Positions 16,803 to 25,488 of a stretch of DNA of 64,000 bases are shown one piece after another (the stretch's first letter is position 1; every line of letters begins with the position of its first letter). The position numbers were made by a program, and so were the translations under genes. Where the stretch lies: assembly GCF_000520015.2 (NCBI RefSeq), contig NZ_CP007044.2, positions 620,001 to 684,000 of the forward strand. Reading direction: 5' to 3'. The stretch is from Chania multitudinisentens RB-25 (GTDB lineage Bacteria > Pseudomonadota > Gammaproteobacteria > Enterobacterales > Enterobacteriaceae). A model generated the notes under the pieces. The model was given only the letters and a program-made list of their open reading frames with translations, did no database searches and was not told the DNA's origin.

Positions 16803-17351
16803 ATGAGGATCATCTTGCTGGTTGCCAGCCTGATATGTACCGGGCTGGTTCAGGCTGAAGAAAGAAAAGGCGATTACATTTATTCTGAAAAAGTTGTTAA
16901 ACGCTTTAAAATAACGGAGGTCAGTCCCTATAAAGATTATTACCTGCCCTCTATGCGCTATCAAATGTTGCTCTCCAAGTTTAACGACAGCGATAACACA
17001 TTTTGCGCTATTGGTTATCAGTTGGAGGATGGGTTCAGGGAGGCTGCTGTCTTTTGGGACAAGGGAAAGAAAATCATCAGATGGCAACCCGAAGGGGTAG
17101 ACTTTTCTGGCTATATAGAAAAGGTCATAACAATGACTCGGCCGTCTATCCAATATGACAGCATCATACCTAGAGATAAAATCACTATGGGAATGATGGC
17201 TGCCTACGCCAAGGAAGATGTTGACGCCATGCGGGCAGATTGCGAGCGCAATGGGGAAGTCATTACCATCAAGGCCTTTGCTACCCCAAAAGCCTGCGAG
17301 GAGTGTAACCTGCAAGATTTTGAATGCATTGAACCGCTGTTAACGCCTTGA
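16803..17351 (+). CDS. Exported paralogue 3, a mosaic of copies 1 and 2
   Basis: 182 residues. The spacer, start and first ~50 bp match copy 2. From about 16855 to 17100 it is nearly identical to copy 1 (SEKVVKRFKITEV... to QPEGVDF). From about 17100 to the end it returns to copy 2 (SGYIEKVITMTRPSIQYDSIIP...). It therefore looks like a recombinant or gene-conversion product. It gains an extra cysteine (EECNLQ in place of EEYNLQ), making five. Same export signal. Function inferred as for the other two. Confidence 0.65.
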   Translation: MRIILLVASLICTGLVQAEERKGDYIYSEKVVKRFKITEVSPYKDYYLPSMRYQMLLSKFNDSDNTFCAIGYQLEDGFREAAVFWDKGKKIIRWQPEGVDFSGYIEKVITMTRPSIQYDSIIPRDKITMGMMAAYAKEDVDAMRADCERNGEVITIKAFATPKACEECNLQDFECIEPLLTP

Positions 17352-17430
17352 AGTTACCGCAATGAAAACGGGGCCATGACGGCCCGCTAATTCCAGGTGT
17401 GACCATTGAACAACATGATGAAAAAATAGT

Positions 17431-17466
17431 AAAAATGCCACTATGCCAAATAGTGAAGCATTTTTT
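17431..17466. terminator. Terminator after the tandem-repeat cassette
   Basis: AAAAATGC-CACTAT / ATAGTG-aa-GCATTTTTT, a long stem with a 2-nt bulge, T-run on the plus strand and an A-run on the other side. It closes the cassette 80 bp past the third paralogue. Confidence 0.75.
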
Positions 17467-17568
17467 GCCAACCTGGCTGAAAATCCTCCACAGGATGCCA
17501 ATAAACGGTAATCTTACCTATAGTTAACCCTTCCCGAGCTTTTCTCTATTAATTACATGGAGACCGCA

Positions 17569-18405
17569 ATGAAAACTGAACAAGAGATGACACTGAAACC
17601 GGCTCAGGGGGGCTTCGCCCCAGTGGTACTACCGCTAGCCACGTCAACCATCCAGACCGATGAGCGGGACATCCATTCCGGCGAAACCACCATTCCTTCA
17701 CAAGGTGACGGCCTCCCGGCATATATCGCCAAACCAGCCGATCACTCTGGCCCACTCCCTGTGGTCTTGGTGGTGCAGGAAATTTTCGGTGTACACGAAC
17801 ACATTCAGGATTTATGCCGCCGTTTAGCGAAGCAAGGTTACTTGGCGATTGCCCCAGAACTCTACTTCCGCCAGGGGGATGCCAGGGATTACAGCGATAT
17901 CAGCGATCTTCTGCAAAAACTGGTCAGCCAAGTGCCTGACAGACAAGTGCTGACCGATCTGGATCATGCCGCTCATTGGGCAACACGCCACGGTGGTGAT
18001 GCCAACAAATTGGCGATCACCGGTTTTTGCTGGGGCGGGCGTATCACCTGGCTGTATGCCGCACATAACCCGCAGTTAAAAGCCGCCGTGGCTTGGTATG
18101 GTAAATTAGTGGGGGAAAAAACCCTGAATTCGCCAAAACACCCGGTTGATATCGCCACTCATCTTTCCGCTCCGGTGCTTGGCCTGTATGGCGGCCAGGA
18201 TAGCAGTATCCCGTTAACGACGGTAGAACACATGCGGCAGGCGATTCGTGCGGCCAATGCCGATGCTGAAATTGTGGTTTACCCAGAAGCCGGCCACGCA
18301 TTTAACGCCGATTATCGTCCAAGTTATCATGCCGAAGCGGCAACCGACGGCTGGCAGCGTATGCTCAGTTGGTTTATCCAGCACGGTGTAGTGGGTGTGA
18401 AATAA
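17569..18405 (+). CDS. ysgA: Dienelactone hydrolase family protein (YsgA-like)
   Basis: A 278-residue alpha/beta-hydrolase. Nucleophile motif GFCWGG (Cys), the LPVVLVVQEIFGVHEHIQDLCRRLA strand-turn, the GLYGGQDSSIP Asp region and the GHAFNADYRPSYH His complete the Cys-Asp-His triad of the dienelactone hydrolase family. The sequence follows E. coli YsgA closely, which occupies the same place between udp and metE. The physiological substrate of YsgA is not established. ATG 17569 chosen: GGAG lies 6 nt upstream, while the ATG at 17557 overlaps that site. Confidence 0.9.
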   Translation: MKTEQEMTLKPAQGGFAPVVLPLATSTIQTDERDIHSGETTIPSQGDGLPAYIAKPADHSGPLPVVLVVQEIFGVHEHIQDLCRRLAKQGYLAIAPELYFRQGDARDYSDISDLLQKLVSQVPDRQVLTDLDHAAHWATRHGGDANKLAITGFCWGGRITWLYAAHNPQLKAAVAWYGKLVGEKTLNSPKHPVDIATHLSAPVLGLYGGQDSSIPLTTVEHMRQAIRAANADAEIVVYPEAGHAFNADYRPSYHAEAATDGWQRMLSWFIQHGVVGVK

Positions 18406-18503
18406 CAAAAAACCAAGGTGCGTTGGGGATTGAGCACCTACTGACGGCAAACACGACCTCGGGCAGAATAATGATAGGCTGATACGCAAAGGAGTATTTT
18501 CAG

Positions 18504-19301
18504 ATGACGGTCAGTTTCAGCATGCTTCCTTGTTCTATGCCAGGCGTCGAAGCCGTGCTCGCTTCCACCCGCCATGCCTATCCTAAGCATTTTCACACAC
18601 AGTTTGGCATCGGGCTGATAGAACATGGGGCACAAAAATCACTCAGTGGGCGCGGGCAGGTCGAAGCCGGGCCCGGTGATGTCATCACCGTCAATCCTGG
18701 TGAGGTGCATGATGGCCGCCCGATTGGCGAACAGCCACGCTCATGGCGAATGCTCTATCTGGAACCGGCCGTGGTGATAGCCACCATAGGCGAGCTTGCC
18801 GCTGGCAACGCACACCACAGCGAGTTTTCATCCCCAGCACTTGTTGATGCCATCGCCGCCGCTAGTTTCCGTAGTCTGTTCAAAAGTATAACTTGTGCAT
18901 CACACCATAACCTCCAGCAGGAACAGGCACTGCTGCTCCTGCTGGCTCGATTGCTCCACGTCAGTGAACCAAAAGAAACCGCACCAGCCCCCCGCCTCGC
19001 CAAAGAGCGTATTGACGATGATCCTGCCAGCCCGGTGACTCTGGCCGAGCTGGCACAGCTTTGCGGCATGAGTCGCTTCCAACTGTTACGCAGCTTCCAG
19101 CGCGCTACCGGCATCACGCCACACGCTTACCAGATCCAACGCCGTATCCAGGTTGCTCGGCAATTGATTGCGGCCGGCACTCCATTGGCAGAAAGCGCCG
19201 CAGCGGCGGGCTTTGCCGACCAAAGCCATCTATCGCGGCAATTTCGTCAAGCGCTTGGGGTTTCTCCCGGCATCTATGCCAACAATCAACGCCGCAGCTA
19301 A
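18504..19301 (+). CDS. AraC-family transcriptional regulator
   Basis: 265 residues. The N-terminal cupin-like sensor domain (about 1-150; HTQFGIGLIEHGAQKSLSGRGQVEAGPGDVITVNPGEVHDG) is followed by a two-helix-turn-helix AraC domain (VTLAELAQLCGMSRFQLLRSFQRATGITPHAYQIQRRIQVA and SAAAAGFADQSHLSRQFRQALGVSPGIY). Strong ribosome-binding site AAAGGAG. Downstream is a B3/B4-domain gene in the same direction, a possible target. Ligand unknown. Confidence 0.88.
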   Translation: MTVSFSMLPCSMPGVEAVLASTRHAYPKHFHTQFGIGLIEHGAQKSLSGRGQVEAGPGDVITVNPGEVHDGRPIGEQPRSWRMLYLEPAVVIATIGELAAGNAHHSEFSSPALVDAIAAASFRSLFKSITCASHHNLQQEQALLLLLARLLHVSEPKETAPAPRLAKERIDDDPASPVTLAELAQLCGMSRFQLLRSFQRATGITPHAYQIQRRIQVARQLIAAGTPLAESAAAAGFADQSHLSRQFRQALGVSPGIYANNQRRS

Positions 19302-19383
19302 TCGGCTGCAATTTCGTTCAAGACGCCGCCATTGATAGAGGCCACAGTAGTGCAACTGACCTCAACTTCATTCCCGGTGAACC

Positions 19384-20049
19384 ATGAACTTTACCTACGC
19401 CAGCAGTATCAGATCGGCTTTTCCCGCATTGGTTTCTTGTTGCCTGTTCATTGATGCTGTTGAGCAGCAGATAGATGTCAGCCAAGCGGTGGCGGATCTC
19501 AACCAGCAAACCATTGACAAATTGAACGGTGGCACCGAAAGCGATTTAGCGGAGATCCAAGCCTGGCGGCGTGCATTCGTTAACATGGGGCTGAAACCTA
19601 CCCAGTACCGCTGCGCAGCGGAATCCCTGCTGCGCCGCTGGCGCAAAGAAGGTTCACTGCCTGCCATTTTCCCATTAATCGATCTGTGCAATGCCTTGTC
19701 ACTGGCATTTGCCATTCCGATTGCGGTTTTTGATCGGCAAAAAATCAGCGGAGATCTACAGGTTAGACCGGCCACAGGACACGAGATTTACCACACCTTT
19801 TCCGGCACCATAGAGCATCCGGCCCCTGGTGAGGTGATCTTTGCAGACGCCACTGGCCGCGCTCACGCACGGCGTTGGACTCATCGACAAAGCGGTTATT
19901 CGGCAGTTTCCGCAAACACTACCCAGGCACTGATTGTGATGGAAGCCATGCATAGCACCGCGGCACAAGATATTGCCGCCCTAAGCGCGGCGTTGATGCA
20001 GCAAATCCACCGCATCTGGCCCAGCAGTACTTCGGCACCACTTGCATAG
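19384..20049 (+). CDS. B3/B4 (PheRS-beta-like) domain protein
   Basis: A 221-residue free-standing protein of the B3/B4 tRNA-binding/editing domain family. The recognisable block is MGLKPTQYRCAAESLLRRWRKEGSLPAIFPLIDLCNALSLAFAIPIAVFDRQKI, with the later GEVIFADATGRAHARRWTHRQSGYSAVS. Such stand-alone domains may hydrolyse or sense mischarged aminoacyl-tRNA, but most lack an assigned role. Transcribed in the same direction as the AraC gene 82 bp upstream. It is convergent with metE and separated from it by a hairpin. Confidence 0.8.
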   Translation: MNFTYASSIRSAFPALVSCCLFIDAVEQQIDVSQAVADLNQQTIDKLNGGTESDLAEIQAWRRAFVNMGLKPTQYRCAAESLLRRWRKEGSLPAIFPLIDLCNALSLAFAIPIAVFDRQKISGDLQVRPATGHEIYHTFSGTIEHPAPGEVIFADATGRAHARRWTHRQSGYSAVSANTTQALIVMEAMHSTAAQDIAALSAALMQQIHRIWPSSTSAPLA

Positions 20050-20052
20050 CAA

Positions 20053-20072
20053 AAGGGCGCCGCAGCGCCCTT
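20053..20072 (-). terminator. Terminator between B3/B4 gene and metE
   Basis: AAGGGCGC-CGCA-GCGCCCTT, a perfect 8-bp stem. On the minus strand it runs into TTTT, so it mainly serves metE. Confidence 0.75.
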
Positions 20073-20089
20073 GAATAAACCATTGAGGA

Positions 20090-22366
20090 TTACGCCTGCT
20101 GCTCGCGCAACCGCTGAGCCGCCAACACCATATTGGCCAATGACTGGCGGGTTTCCGGCCAGCCACGGGTTTTCAGGCCGCAATCCGGGTTAACCCACAG
20201 GCGCTCTGCCGGGATGTTTTGCGCCGCTTTACGCAGCAGCGCCTCGATCCACTCCACGCTGGGTACATTCGGCGAATGGATGTCGTATACGCCCGGCCCG
20301 ATTTCGTTCGGGTACTCGAACTCCTTAAAAGCTTCCAACAGATCCATATCGGAGCGTGAAGTTTCGATGGTGATCACATCCGCATCCAGCGCCGCGATGG
20401 AATCCATGATGTCGTTAAACTCGCAGTAACACATGTGGGTGTGGATCTGAGTGTCATCCTGCGCCACGGCAGCGTTCAGTTTGAACGCATCCACCGCCCA
20501 GTTCAGGTAGGCCGCCCAATCAGAACGGCGCAGCGGTAACCCTTCACGCAAGGCAGGTTCATCAATCTGGATGATGCCGATCCCGGCTTGCTCCAAATCA
20601 GCCACTTCGTCACGCAATGCCAGCGCGATCTGCTTGGCGATCACTTCACGGGTCACGTCTTCGCGCGGGAACGACCAGCAAAGAATGGTCACCGGGCCGG
20701 TCAACATGCCTTTTACCGGTTTGTCGGTCAGCGACTGGGCAAACTTCGCCCATTCAACGGTAATCGCTTCTGGGCGGCTGATATCACCGATAATCACCGG
20801 TGGTTTCACACAGCGGGAACCATAACTCTGTACCCAGCCGTTTTGAGTAAATACAAAGCCATCGAGGTTTTCACCGAAGTATTCCACCATGTCGTTACGT
20901 TCTGCTTCACCGTGTACCAACACGTCCAAGCCTAAACGCTCCTGCTCCACAATGGCTTGCTTGATGTGTTCACCGATGCTGGTGCGATAATGGTTGCCGT
21001 CCAAACGGCCCTGTTTGAAGTTCAGACGCAGGCCGCGGATTTCGGTAGTTTGTGGAAAAGAACCGATCGTGGTGGTTGGCCAGGCTGGCAGGTTAAAACG
21101 GTCACGCTGGGCCTGAGCACGCTGCTCATAAGGGTGCTGACGCTCGCTGTCTTGGGCGGTGATGGCCGCCAGGCGTTGCTCCACTTGCGCATTATGTACG
21201 CGGCTGGATTGGCGACGGGCGCGGATCGGTGCGCTATAAGCATCCAGTTCCGCCTGTCTGCTGGCACCCGGTGCATTCAGGGCAGCGCTCAACAACGCCA
21301 GTTCCGCACATTTCTGCAAGGCGAAGGCAAACCAGCTTTTCACTTCCTCATCCAAGCGAGTTTCCACACTCAAATCGATCGGGCTATGCAACAGTGAACA
21401 AGAGGTGCCAATCCACAACGGGCGGCGGTTCACCAACGGTTGCAAACGTGTGAACCAGTAACTCAGATCGGCGCGCCACACGTTGCGGCCATTGATCACC
21501 CCCAGCGATAGCAACCACTCTTGCGGCAGCGTATTATTCAGTACCGCAATATCATCATCGCCTGCTACCAGATCCACATGCAACCCCTGCACCGGCAACG
21601 TGCGAATAGTGTCAAGGTTGTGACCAATGCTGTCGAAATAGGTCGTCAGCAGCAACTTAACCTGGCCCTGTAGCGCGGTATAAGCGGGTTTAAACGCGTT
21701 CAGCCATTCAGGTGGTAACTCCAACACCAACGCGGGTTCATCGATCTGCACCCATTCAATACCGCGTTTCGCCAACTCGGCCAGTACTTGCTGATACACC
21801 GGCAAAATAGCACCCAGTAGCGACAGGCGATCGAACGGTTCGCCTTTCACTTTGCCCAACCACAGGTAAGTCACCGGGCCCAGCAACACCGGTTTGACGT
21901 TATGGCCCAGCGCCAACGCTTCGTCCACTTCATCCAACAACTGCGTCCAACCCAGTTTGAACTGCTGGCCTTGGGTGAATTCAGGCACCATGTAGTGATA
22001 GTTGGTGTTAAACCATTTGGTCATTTCTGCCGCCGCTGCCGGTTCGCCGGTAGGGGCACGGCCGCGGCCAATGCGGAACAGCGTATCCAAATCGATCGAG
22101 CCATCTTGATTCTGATGGCGTACCGGAACATTGCCCAGCAGCAGGCTAGTGGTCAGCACGTGATCGTACCAGGCAAAATCACCGACTGGCAGCAAATCAA
22201 CTCCGGCCTGCTGCTGCTGTTGCCAGTGACGAGCACGCAGCTCGCGGCCCACCGCCAACAATTCTTCCTGCGTTGAATTGCCAGCCCAGTAACTTTCTTG
22301 CGCTTTTTTCAGTTCACGCCGCAGACCAACGCGTGGAAAACCCAGTGTGTGATTTAGGATTGTCAT
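20090..22366 (-). CDS. metE: Cobalamin-independent methionine synthase
   Basis: 758 residues (E. coli MetE is 753). Transfers the methyl group of 5-methyltetrahydropteroyl-triglutamate to homocysteine. The N-terminal half (TLGFPRVGLRRELKKAQESYW) is the degenerate barrel. The C-terminal half carries the zinc ligands: THMCYCEFN (His and Cys) and NPDCGLKTRGW (Cys), plus HGEAERNDMVEYFGE. ATG 22366 matches the family N-terminus MTILNHTLGFPRVG and follows AGAGGAAAGG. Divergent from metR, its activator. Confidence 0.97.
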   Translation of the reverse strand: MTILNHTLGFPRVGLRRELKKAQESYWAGNSTQEELLAVGRELRARHWQQQQQAGVDLLPVGDFAWYDHVLTTSLLLGNVPVRHQNQDGSIDLDTLFRIGRGRAPTGEPAAAAEMTKWFNTNYHYMVPEFTQGQQFKLGWTQLLDEVDEALALGHNVKPVLLGPVTYLWLGKVKGEPFDRLSLLGAILPVYQQVLAELAKRGIEWVQIDEPALVLELPPEWLNAFKPAYTALQGQVKLLLTTYFDSIGHNLDTIRTLPVQGLHVDLVAGDDDIAVLNNTLPQEWLLSLGVINGRNVWRADLSYWFTRLQPLVNRRPLWIGTSCSLLHSPIDLSVETRLDEEVKSWFAFALQKCAELALLSAALNAPGASRQAELDAYSAPIRARRQSSRVHNAQVEQRLAAITAQDSERQHPYEQRAQAQRDRFNLPAWPTTTIGSFPQTTEIRGLRLNFKQGRLDGNHYRTSIGEHIKQAIVEQERLGLDVLVHGEAERNDMVEYFGENLDGFVFTQNGWVQSYGSRCVKPPVIIGDISRPEAITVEWAKFAQSLTDKPVKGMLTGPVTILCWSFPREDVTREVIAKQIALALRDEVADLEQAGIGIIQIDEPALREGLPLRRSDWAAYLNWAVDAFKLNAAVAQDDTQIHTHMCYCEFNDIMDSIAALDADVITIETSRSDMDLLEAFKEFEYPNEIGPGVYDIHSPNVPSVEWIEALLRKAAQNIPAERLWVNPDCGLKTRGWPETRQSLANMVLAAQRLREQQA

Positions 22367-22383
22367 TGCCTTTCCTCTCATTT

Positions 22384-22407
22384 AGCCATCCAGATGTTTA
22401 CACATCC
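22384..22407. promoter_or_regulatory. Candidate MetJ box cluster in the metE-metR intergenic region
   Basis: Three abutting 8-mers AGCCATCC-AGATGTTT-ACACATCC resemble tandem met boxes (consensus AGACGTCT). The middle one matches at 6 of 8 positions. The place, between metE and metR, is right for MetJ repression. MetR sites must also lie here but I could not pinpoint them. Confidence 0.4.
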
Positions 22408-22471
22408 ATAATCAACAGGTACTGTATTAACCACAAGCGCAATTTGCTCACTGTCACTGTGAAGGACTCTC

Positions 22472-23422
22472 ATGATCGAAGTGAAACACCTAAGGACGCT
22501 ACAAGCACTGCGCAATACCGGTTCACTGGCTGCCGCTGCCGCACAGCTCCATCAAACACAATCGGCTCTTTCGCATCAGTTCAGCGATCTGGAACAACGC
22601 TTGGGCTTTAAACTGTTCGTGCGCAAAAGCCAACCGCTGCGCTTTACCACGCAAGGCGAGATCCTGTTGCAGTTGGCAGAGCAGGTGTTACCACAGATTC
22701 AACAGGCGCTACAGGCCTGCAACGAACCTCATCAGGCCACGCTGCGTATTGCCATCGAGTGCCACAGTTGTATCCAGTGGCTCACCCCAGCGCTGGATAA
22801 TTTCCGCCAGAGTTGGCCGCAGGTGGTGATGGATTTCAAATCAGGCGTGACCTTCGATCCACAGCCTGCCTTGCAGCAGGGCGAACTGGATCTGGTGTTA
22901 ACCTCAGATATTTTGCCACGCAGCGGGTTGCACTATTCACCAATGTTCGATTTTGAAGTGCGGTTGGTATTGGCTCCAGATCACCCATTGGCAAACCAGC
23001 CACACATCGAACCGGAAGATTTATGCGATGAAACGCTGATGATTTACCCGGTACAACGCCAGCGGCTGGATATCTGGCGGCATTTCCTGCAACCGGCGGG
23101 GATCAACCCGACACTGAAGAATGTGGATAACACGCTGTTATTGGTGCAGATGGTATCGGCACGGATGGGCATCGCTGCATTGCCGCACTGGGTGGTGGAA
23201 AGTTTTGAGCGCCAAGGGTTAGTGGTGACCAAAACCCTGGGCGATGGCCTGTGGAGCCGACTGTATGCCGCCGTGCGTGATGGCGAGCAACGCCAGGCCG
23301 TTATTGAGGCGTTTATCTGCTCCACACGCCAGCACGCCTGCGATCACCTGCCGTTTGTGCGCGATGCCGCGCGGCCCGGCGCGGGTCTTGCCAACGTCAA
23401 ACCGCTGGCTCCGCGGGATTGA
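22472..23422 (+). CDS. metR: LysR-type regulator MetR
   Basis: A 316-residue homocysteine-responsive activator of metE and other methionine genes. The N-terminal winged helix-turn-helix is MIEVKHLRTLQALRNTGSLAAAAAQLHQTQSALSHQFSDLEQRLGFKLFVRKSQPL. The effector domain follows (TLRIAIECHSCIQWLTPALDNFRQSWPQVVMDF). Divergently placed to metE as in E. coli. AAGGA precedes the ATG by 5 nt. Convergent with yigM, 3 bp between the stops. Confidence 0.96.
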   Translation: MIEVKHLRTLQALRNTGSLAAAAAQLHQTQSALSHQFSDLEQRLGFKLFVRKSQPLRFTTQGEILLQLAEQVLPQIQQALQACNEPHQATLRIAIECHSCIQWLTPALDNFRQSWPQVVMDFKSGVTFDPQPALQQGELDLVLTSDILPRSGLHYSPMFDFEVRLVLAPDHPLANQPHIEPEDLCDETLMIYPVQRQRLDIWRHFLQPAGINPTLKNVDNTLLLVQMVSARMGIAALPHWVVESFERQGLVVTKTLGDGLWSRLYAAVRDGEQRQAVIEAFICSTRQHACDHLPFVRDAARPGAGLANVKPLAPRD

Positions 23423-23425
23423 ACG

Positions 23426-24286
23426 TCACTTCGTGGCCTGAGGTGCCACCCAACGGCGGTGTACCCACAACGAAGCCACGATCACCGCTCCGCCAATGAG
23501 AAAACTGCCCCAGTGCGGCTGTTGTTGCCAGATAGCCAGGTTGACCAGTAGCCCAGCGGGCACATGCATGTTGTTCATAATACCGAGGGTGCCAGCATCT
23601 ACCTGCGTTGCGCCGTAGTTCCACATAAAATACCCCAGCCCGGAAGCCACCGCGCCCAGCCACACCAAAATGCCCCATTGCAAGTGGGTGGTCGGCAGTT
23701 GGTTCGGATTACCCCACAAGCACCAAGCGATCACAGCGACCACCAACGCCCCCATGTAGAACCAGGAAAACGCCGTATGTTGCGGCAAAGGATGTACTTC
23801 CATCAATCGTTTATAACCCACCATGCCGATCGCAAAGCTGATATTCGCTGCTTGTACCAGTAGCAGCCCCCACCAAAAATGCTCACTCAATTGGTGATAA
23901 CGAATAATCGCCGCACCCAGCACGGCCAGTAACGCGCTGAATACATAGCCCCAACGCAAACGGCGACCGCTGATCAGATCATAGATCAGAGTGATATACA
24001 GCGGCGTCAGCACGGTGAACAGCAGGAATTCCTGCACCGTCAGGTACAGGTAGGCACGGAAAATAAACAGGTACATGATGCCAAGCTGGCAGGCCCCCAC
24101 CAGCATATACAACAAGATCACTTTCAGCCCGATATTGCGCCAGCGCAAAAATGGCAGGAACACCAGCGCGGCCAACCCAACGCGCATCAACACCGAGAAC
24201 CAGCTGTCGACATGACCCGCCAGGTATTCGCCAATCAGGCTAAACGAAAATGCCCATAAAATGGTGGTAATAACCAGAAGCCACAC
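23426..24286 (-). CDS. yigM: EamA/DMT-superfamily transporter YigM (biotin transporter-like)
   Basis: 286 residues with about ten membrane helices and two EamA repeats. It resembles E. coli YigM in sequence (ITT-LWAFS, LLFTVLTPLYITLIYDL, GYKRLMEVHPLPQHTAFSWFYMGALVVA, WGILVWLGAVASGLGYFMWNYGAT) and in position beside metR. E. coli YigM has been reported as a biotin importer. Starts with GTG at 24286: a TAG stop lies only four codons upstream and no ATG is available in that space. Confidence 0.85.
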   Translation of the reverse strand: MWLLVITTILWAFSFSLIGEYLAGHVDSWFSVLMRVGLAALVFLPFLRWRNIGLKVILLYMLVGACQLGIMYLFIFRAYLYLTVQEFLLFTVLTPLYITLIYDLISGRRLRWGYVFSALLAVLGAAIIRYHQLSEHFWWGLLLVQAANISFAIGMVGYKRLMEVHPLPQHTAFSWFYMGALVVAVIAWCLWGNPNQLPTTHLQWGILVWLGAVASGLGYFMWNYGATQVDAGTLGIMNNMHVPAGLLVNLAIWQQQPHWGSFLIGGAVIVASLWVHRRWVAPQATK

Positions 24287-24426
24287 GTCAAATTCACTCT
24301 AAAAGATCCAAAAAGCGATTATAACGGAAGGCGGCAAGCAACATGACGAAAAATAGGTTTACCTATGTACAAAAATAAACCAAAAAGCGGTTTTACACCA
24401 CAGGCTTCCCCTCTTGCAGCAACAAA

Positions 24427-25386
24427 TTATACCTGAACACCCATAATGGTGAGGATCAACGGGGTAGTGATCGCCGCCAACACGGTGGACATCACCAGGC
24501 TGGTAGCCGCTGGGCCAGTCAGCACGTTGAACTGGCGTGACATCAGGTAAACGTTCACCCCCACGGCCATTGAGCCCAACAGTACCACGACGCGGGTTTC
24601 CATCGGCGGCAGATCCATCGCCCAGGCCAACAGCCAGATCACCATGGGCTGCACCAGCAGTTTAAGGAAACAGATGCCACTGCTCAGTTTCCAGCCTTCG
24701 CTGATCGGGTATTCCGCCAAACCCATACCGAGCACCACCAGCGACAACGGCGCCGCCACTTGGCCCAGCATGCTAACCGGCTGATCGACAAACGTGGGCA
24801 ACGGTAACCCGCTCAAACTGAACAGCATGCCAGAAAGAATGCCGATAATCAGTGGGTTGGTCAGCACGCTGCGCGCCGTCTTGACGAAACCGTTCAGCGT
24901 GGGCGAACCGTTGCGCGCCCATTCGATGGAGATGGTCACCAATGTCCATAAGATCAGGCCGTTGAACACCAGTACCAAGGCAACCGAGGGGATCGCCGCT
25001 TCCCCCAGCAGCACGCTGGCAATGGGCAGGCCAAGCATCACGTTATTGGAAAAAATGCCACCCAGCGCGAACACTGAACCTGACACACCATCCAATTTAA
25101 ATAGCCGCCAGGCAATAATACGGCCGATAACGAACACGATCAGGCAACTGCCGAAGAAGGCGATCAGTAATCTGGCATCCACTGCCGGACGTTGCGAGAA
25201 ATCACACATCATGCGGAACAGCATGGCGGGCAGAGCGAGAGAAAATACGAAACGGGTCAGGCCATCGGTGATACTGGCAGGCCACTTACCCCAACGGATA
25301 AGGCCATATCCCAGCACGATCAAGACAAATAGCGGCAAAGACAGCACTATCTGGTGCCACAGTGAAACAATAAAAGCAGGCATCAT
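24427..25386 (-). CDS. AEC-family transporter
   Basis: A 319-residue inner-membrane protein with about ten hydrophobic helices in the auxin-efflux-carrier/MdcF-like (AEC) arrangement: FVLIVLGYGLIRWGKWP..ITDGLTRFVFSLALPAMLFRMM, the GGIFSNNVMLGLPIASVLLGEAAIP block in the first half, and TGPAATSLVMSTVLAAITTPLIL at the end. Family members export or import organic acids such as malonate; the substrate here is unknown. Preceded by AAGGGAT. Transcribed in the same direction as ugpQ, 100 bp downstream of it. Confidence 0.85.
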   Translation of the reverse strand: MMPAFIVSLWHQIVLSLPLFVLIVLGYGLIRWGKWPASITDGLTRFVFSLALPAMLFRMMCDFSQRPAVDARLLIAFFGSCLIVFVIGRIIAWRLFKLDGVSGSVFALGGIFSNNVMLGLPIASVLLGEAAIPSVALVLVFNGLILWTLVTISIEWARNGSPTLNGFVKTARSVLTNPLIIGILSGMLFSLSGLPLPTFVDQPVSMLGQVAAPLSLVVLGMGLAEYPISEGWKLSSGICFLKLLVQPMVIWLLAWAMDLPPMETRVVVLLGSMAVGVNVYLMSRQFNVLTGPAATSLVMSTVLAAITTPLILTIMGVQV

Positions 25387-25488
25387 ATCCCTTCCGGTGG
25401 CGCGGCGGCAAAGGGTTGACGTCGCAAGATTTCATGAATGCCAAAGGATTATTGAGCGGCGCAGCGAACTGCGCCATGCAACGGAAAA

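Larger units (their letters stand above)
15594..17359 (+). repeat. Three tandem ~585-593-bp repeat units
   Basis: The string ACCCACATGGTAATAAGAAG occurs at 15594, 16187 and 16771, each time just before an ATGAG start. This gives units of 593 and 584 bp and a third ending near 17359. The first copy of the string is the coding end of the upstream gene (PHGNKK); the other two are non-coding spacers. The unit therefore spans the effector-gene tail plus one downstream gene. Confidence 0.9.

Noticed and set aside
15565..17315. Minus-strand ORFs (114-186 codons) repeated opposite the three exported paralogues
   Set aside because: They recur only because the sense genes are duplicated. They have no ribosome-binding sites and no export or domain signals, while the sense frames have clear signal peptides and starts.
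15594..17359. CRISPR or satellite-type array
   Set aside because: The three repeats are 584-593 bp and coding, with no short direct repeats and spacers.
19061..19387. 108-codon plus-strand ORF overlapping the AraC gene end
   Set aside because: Out of frame with the HTH domain of the confident AraC gene and without homology.
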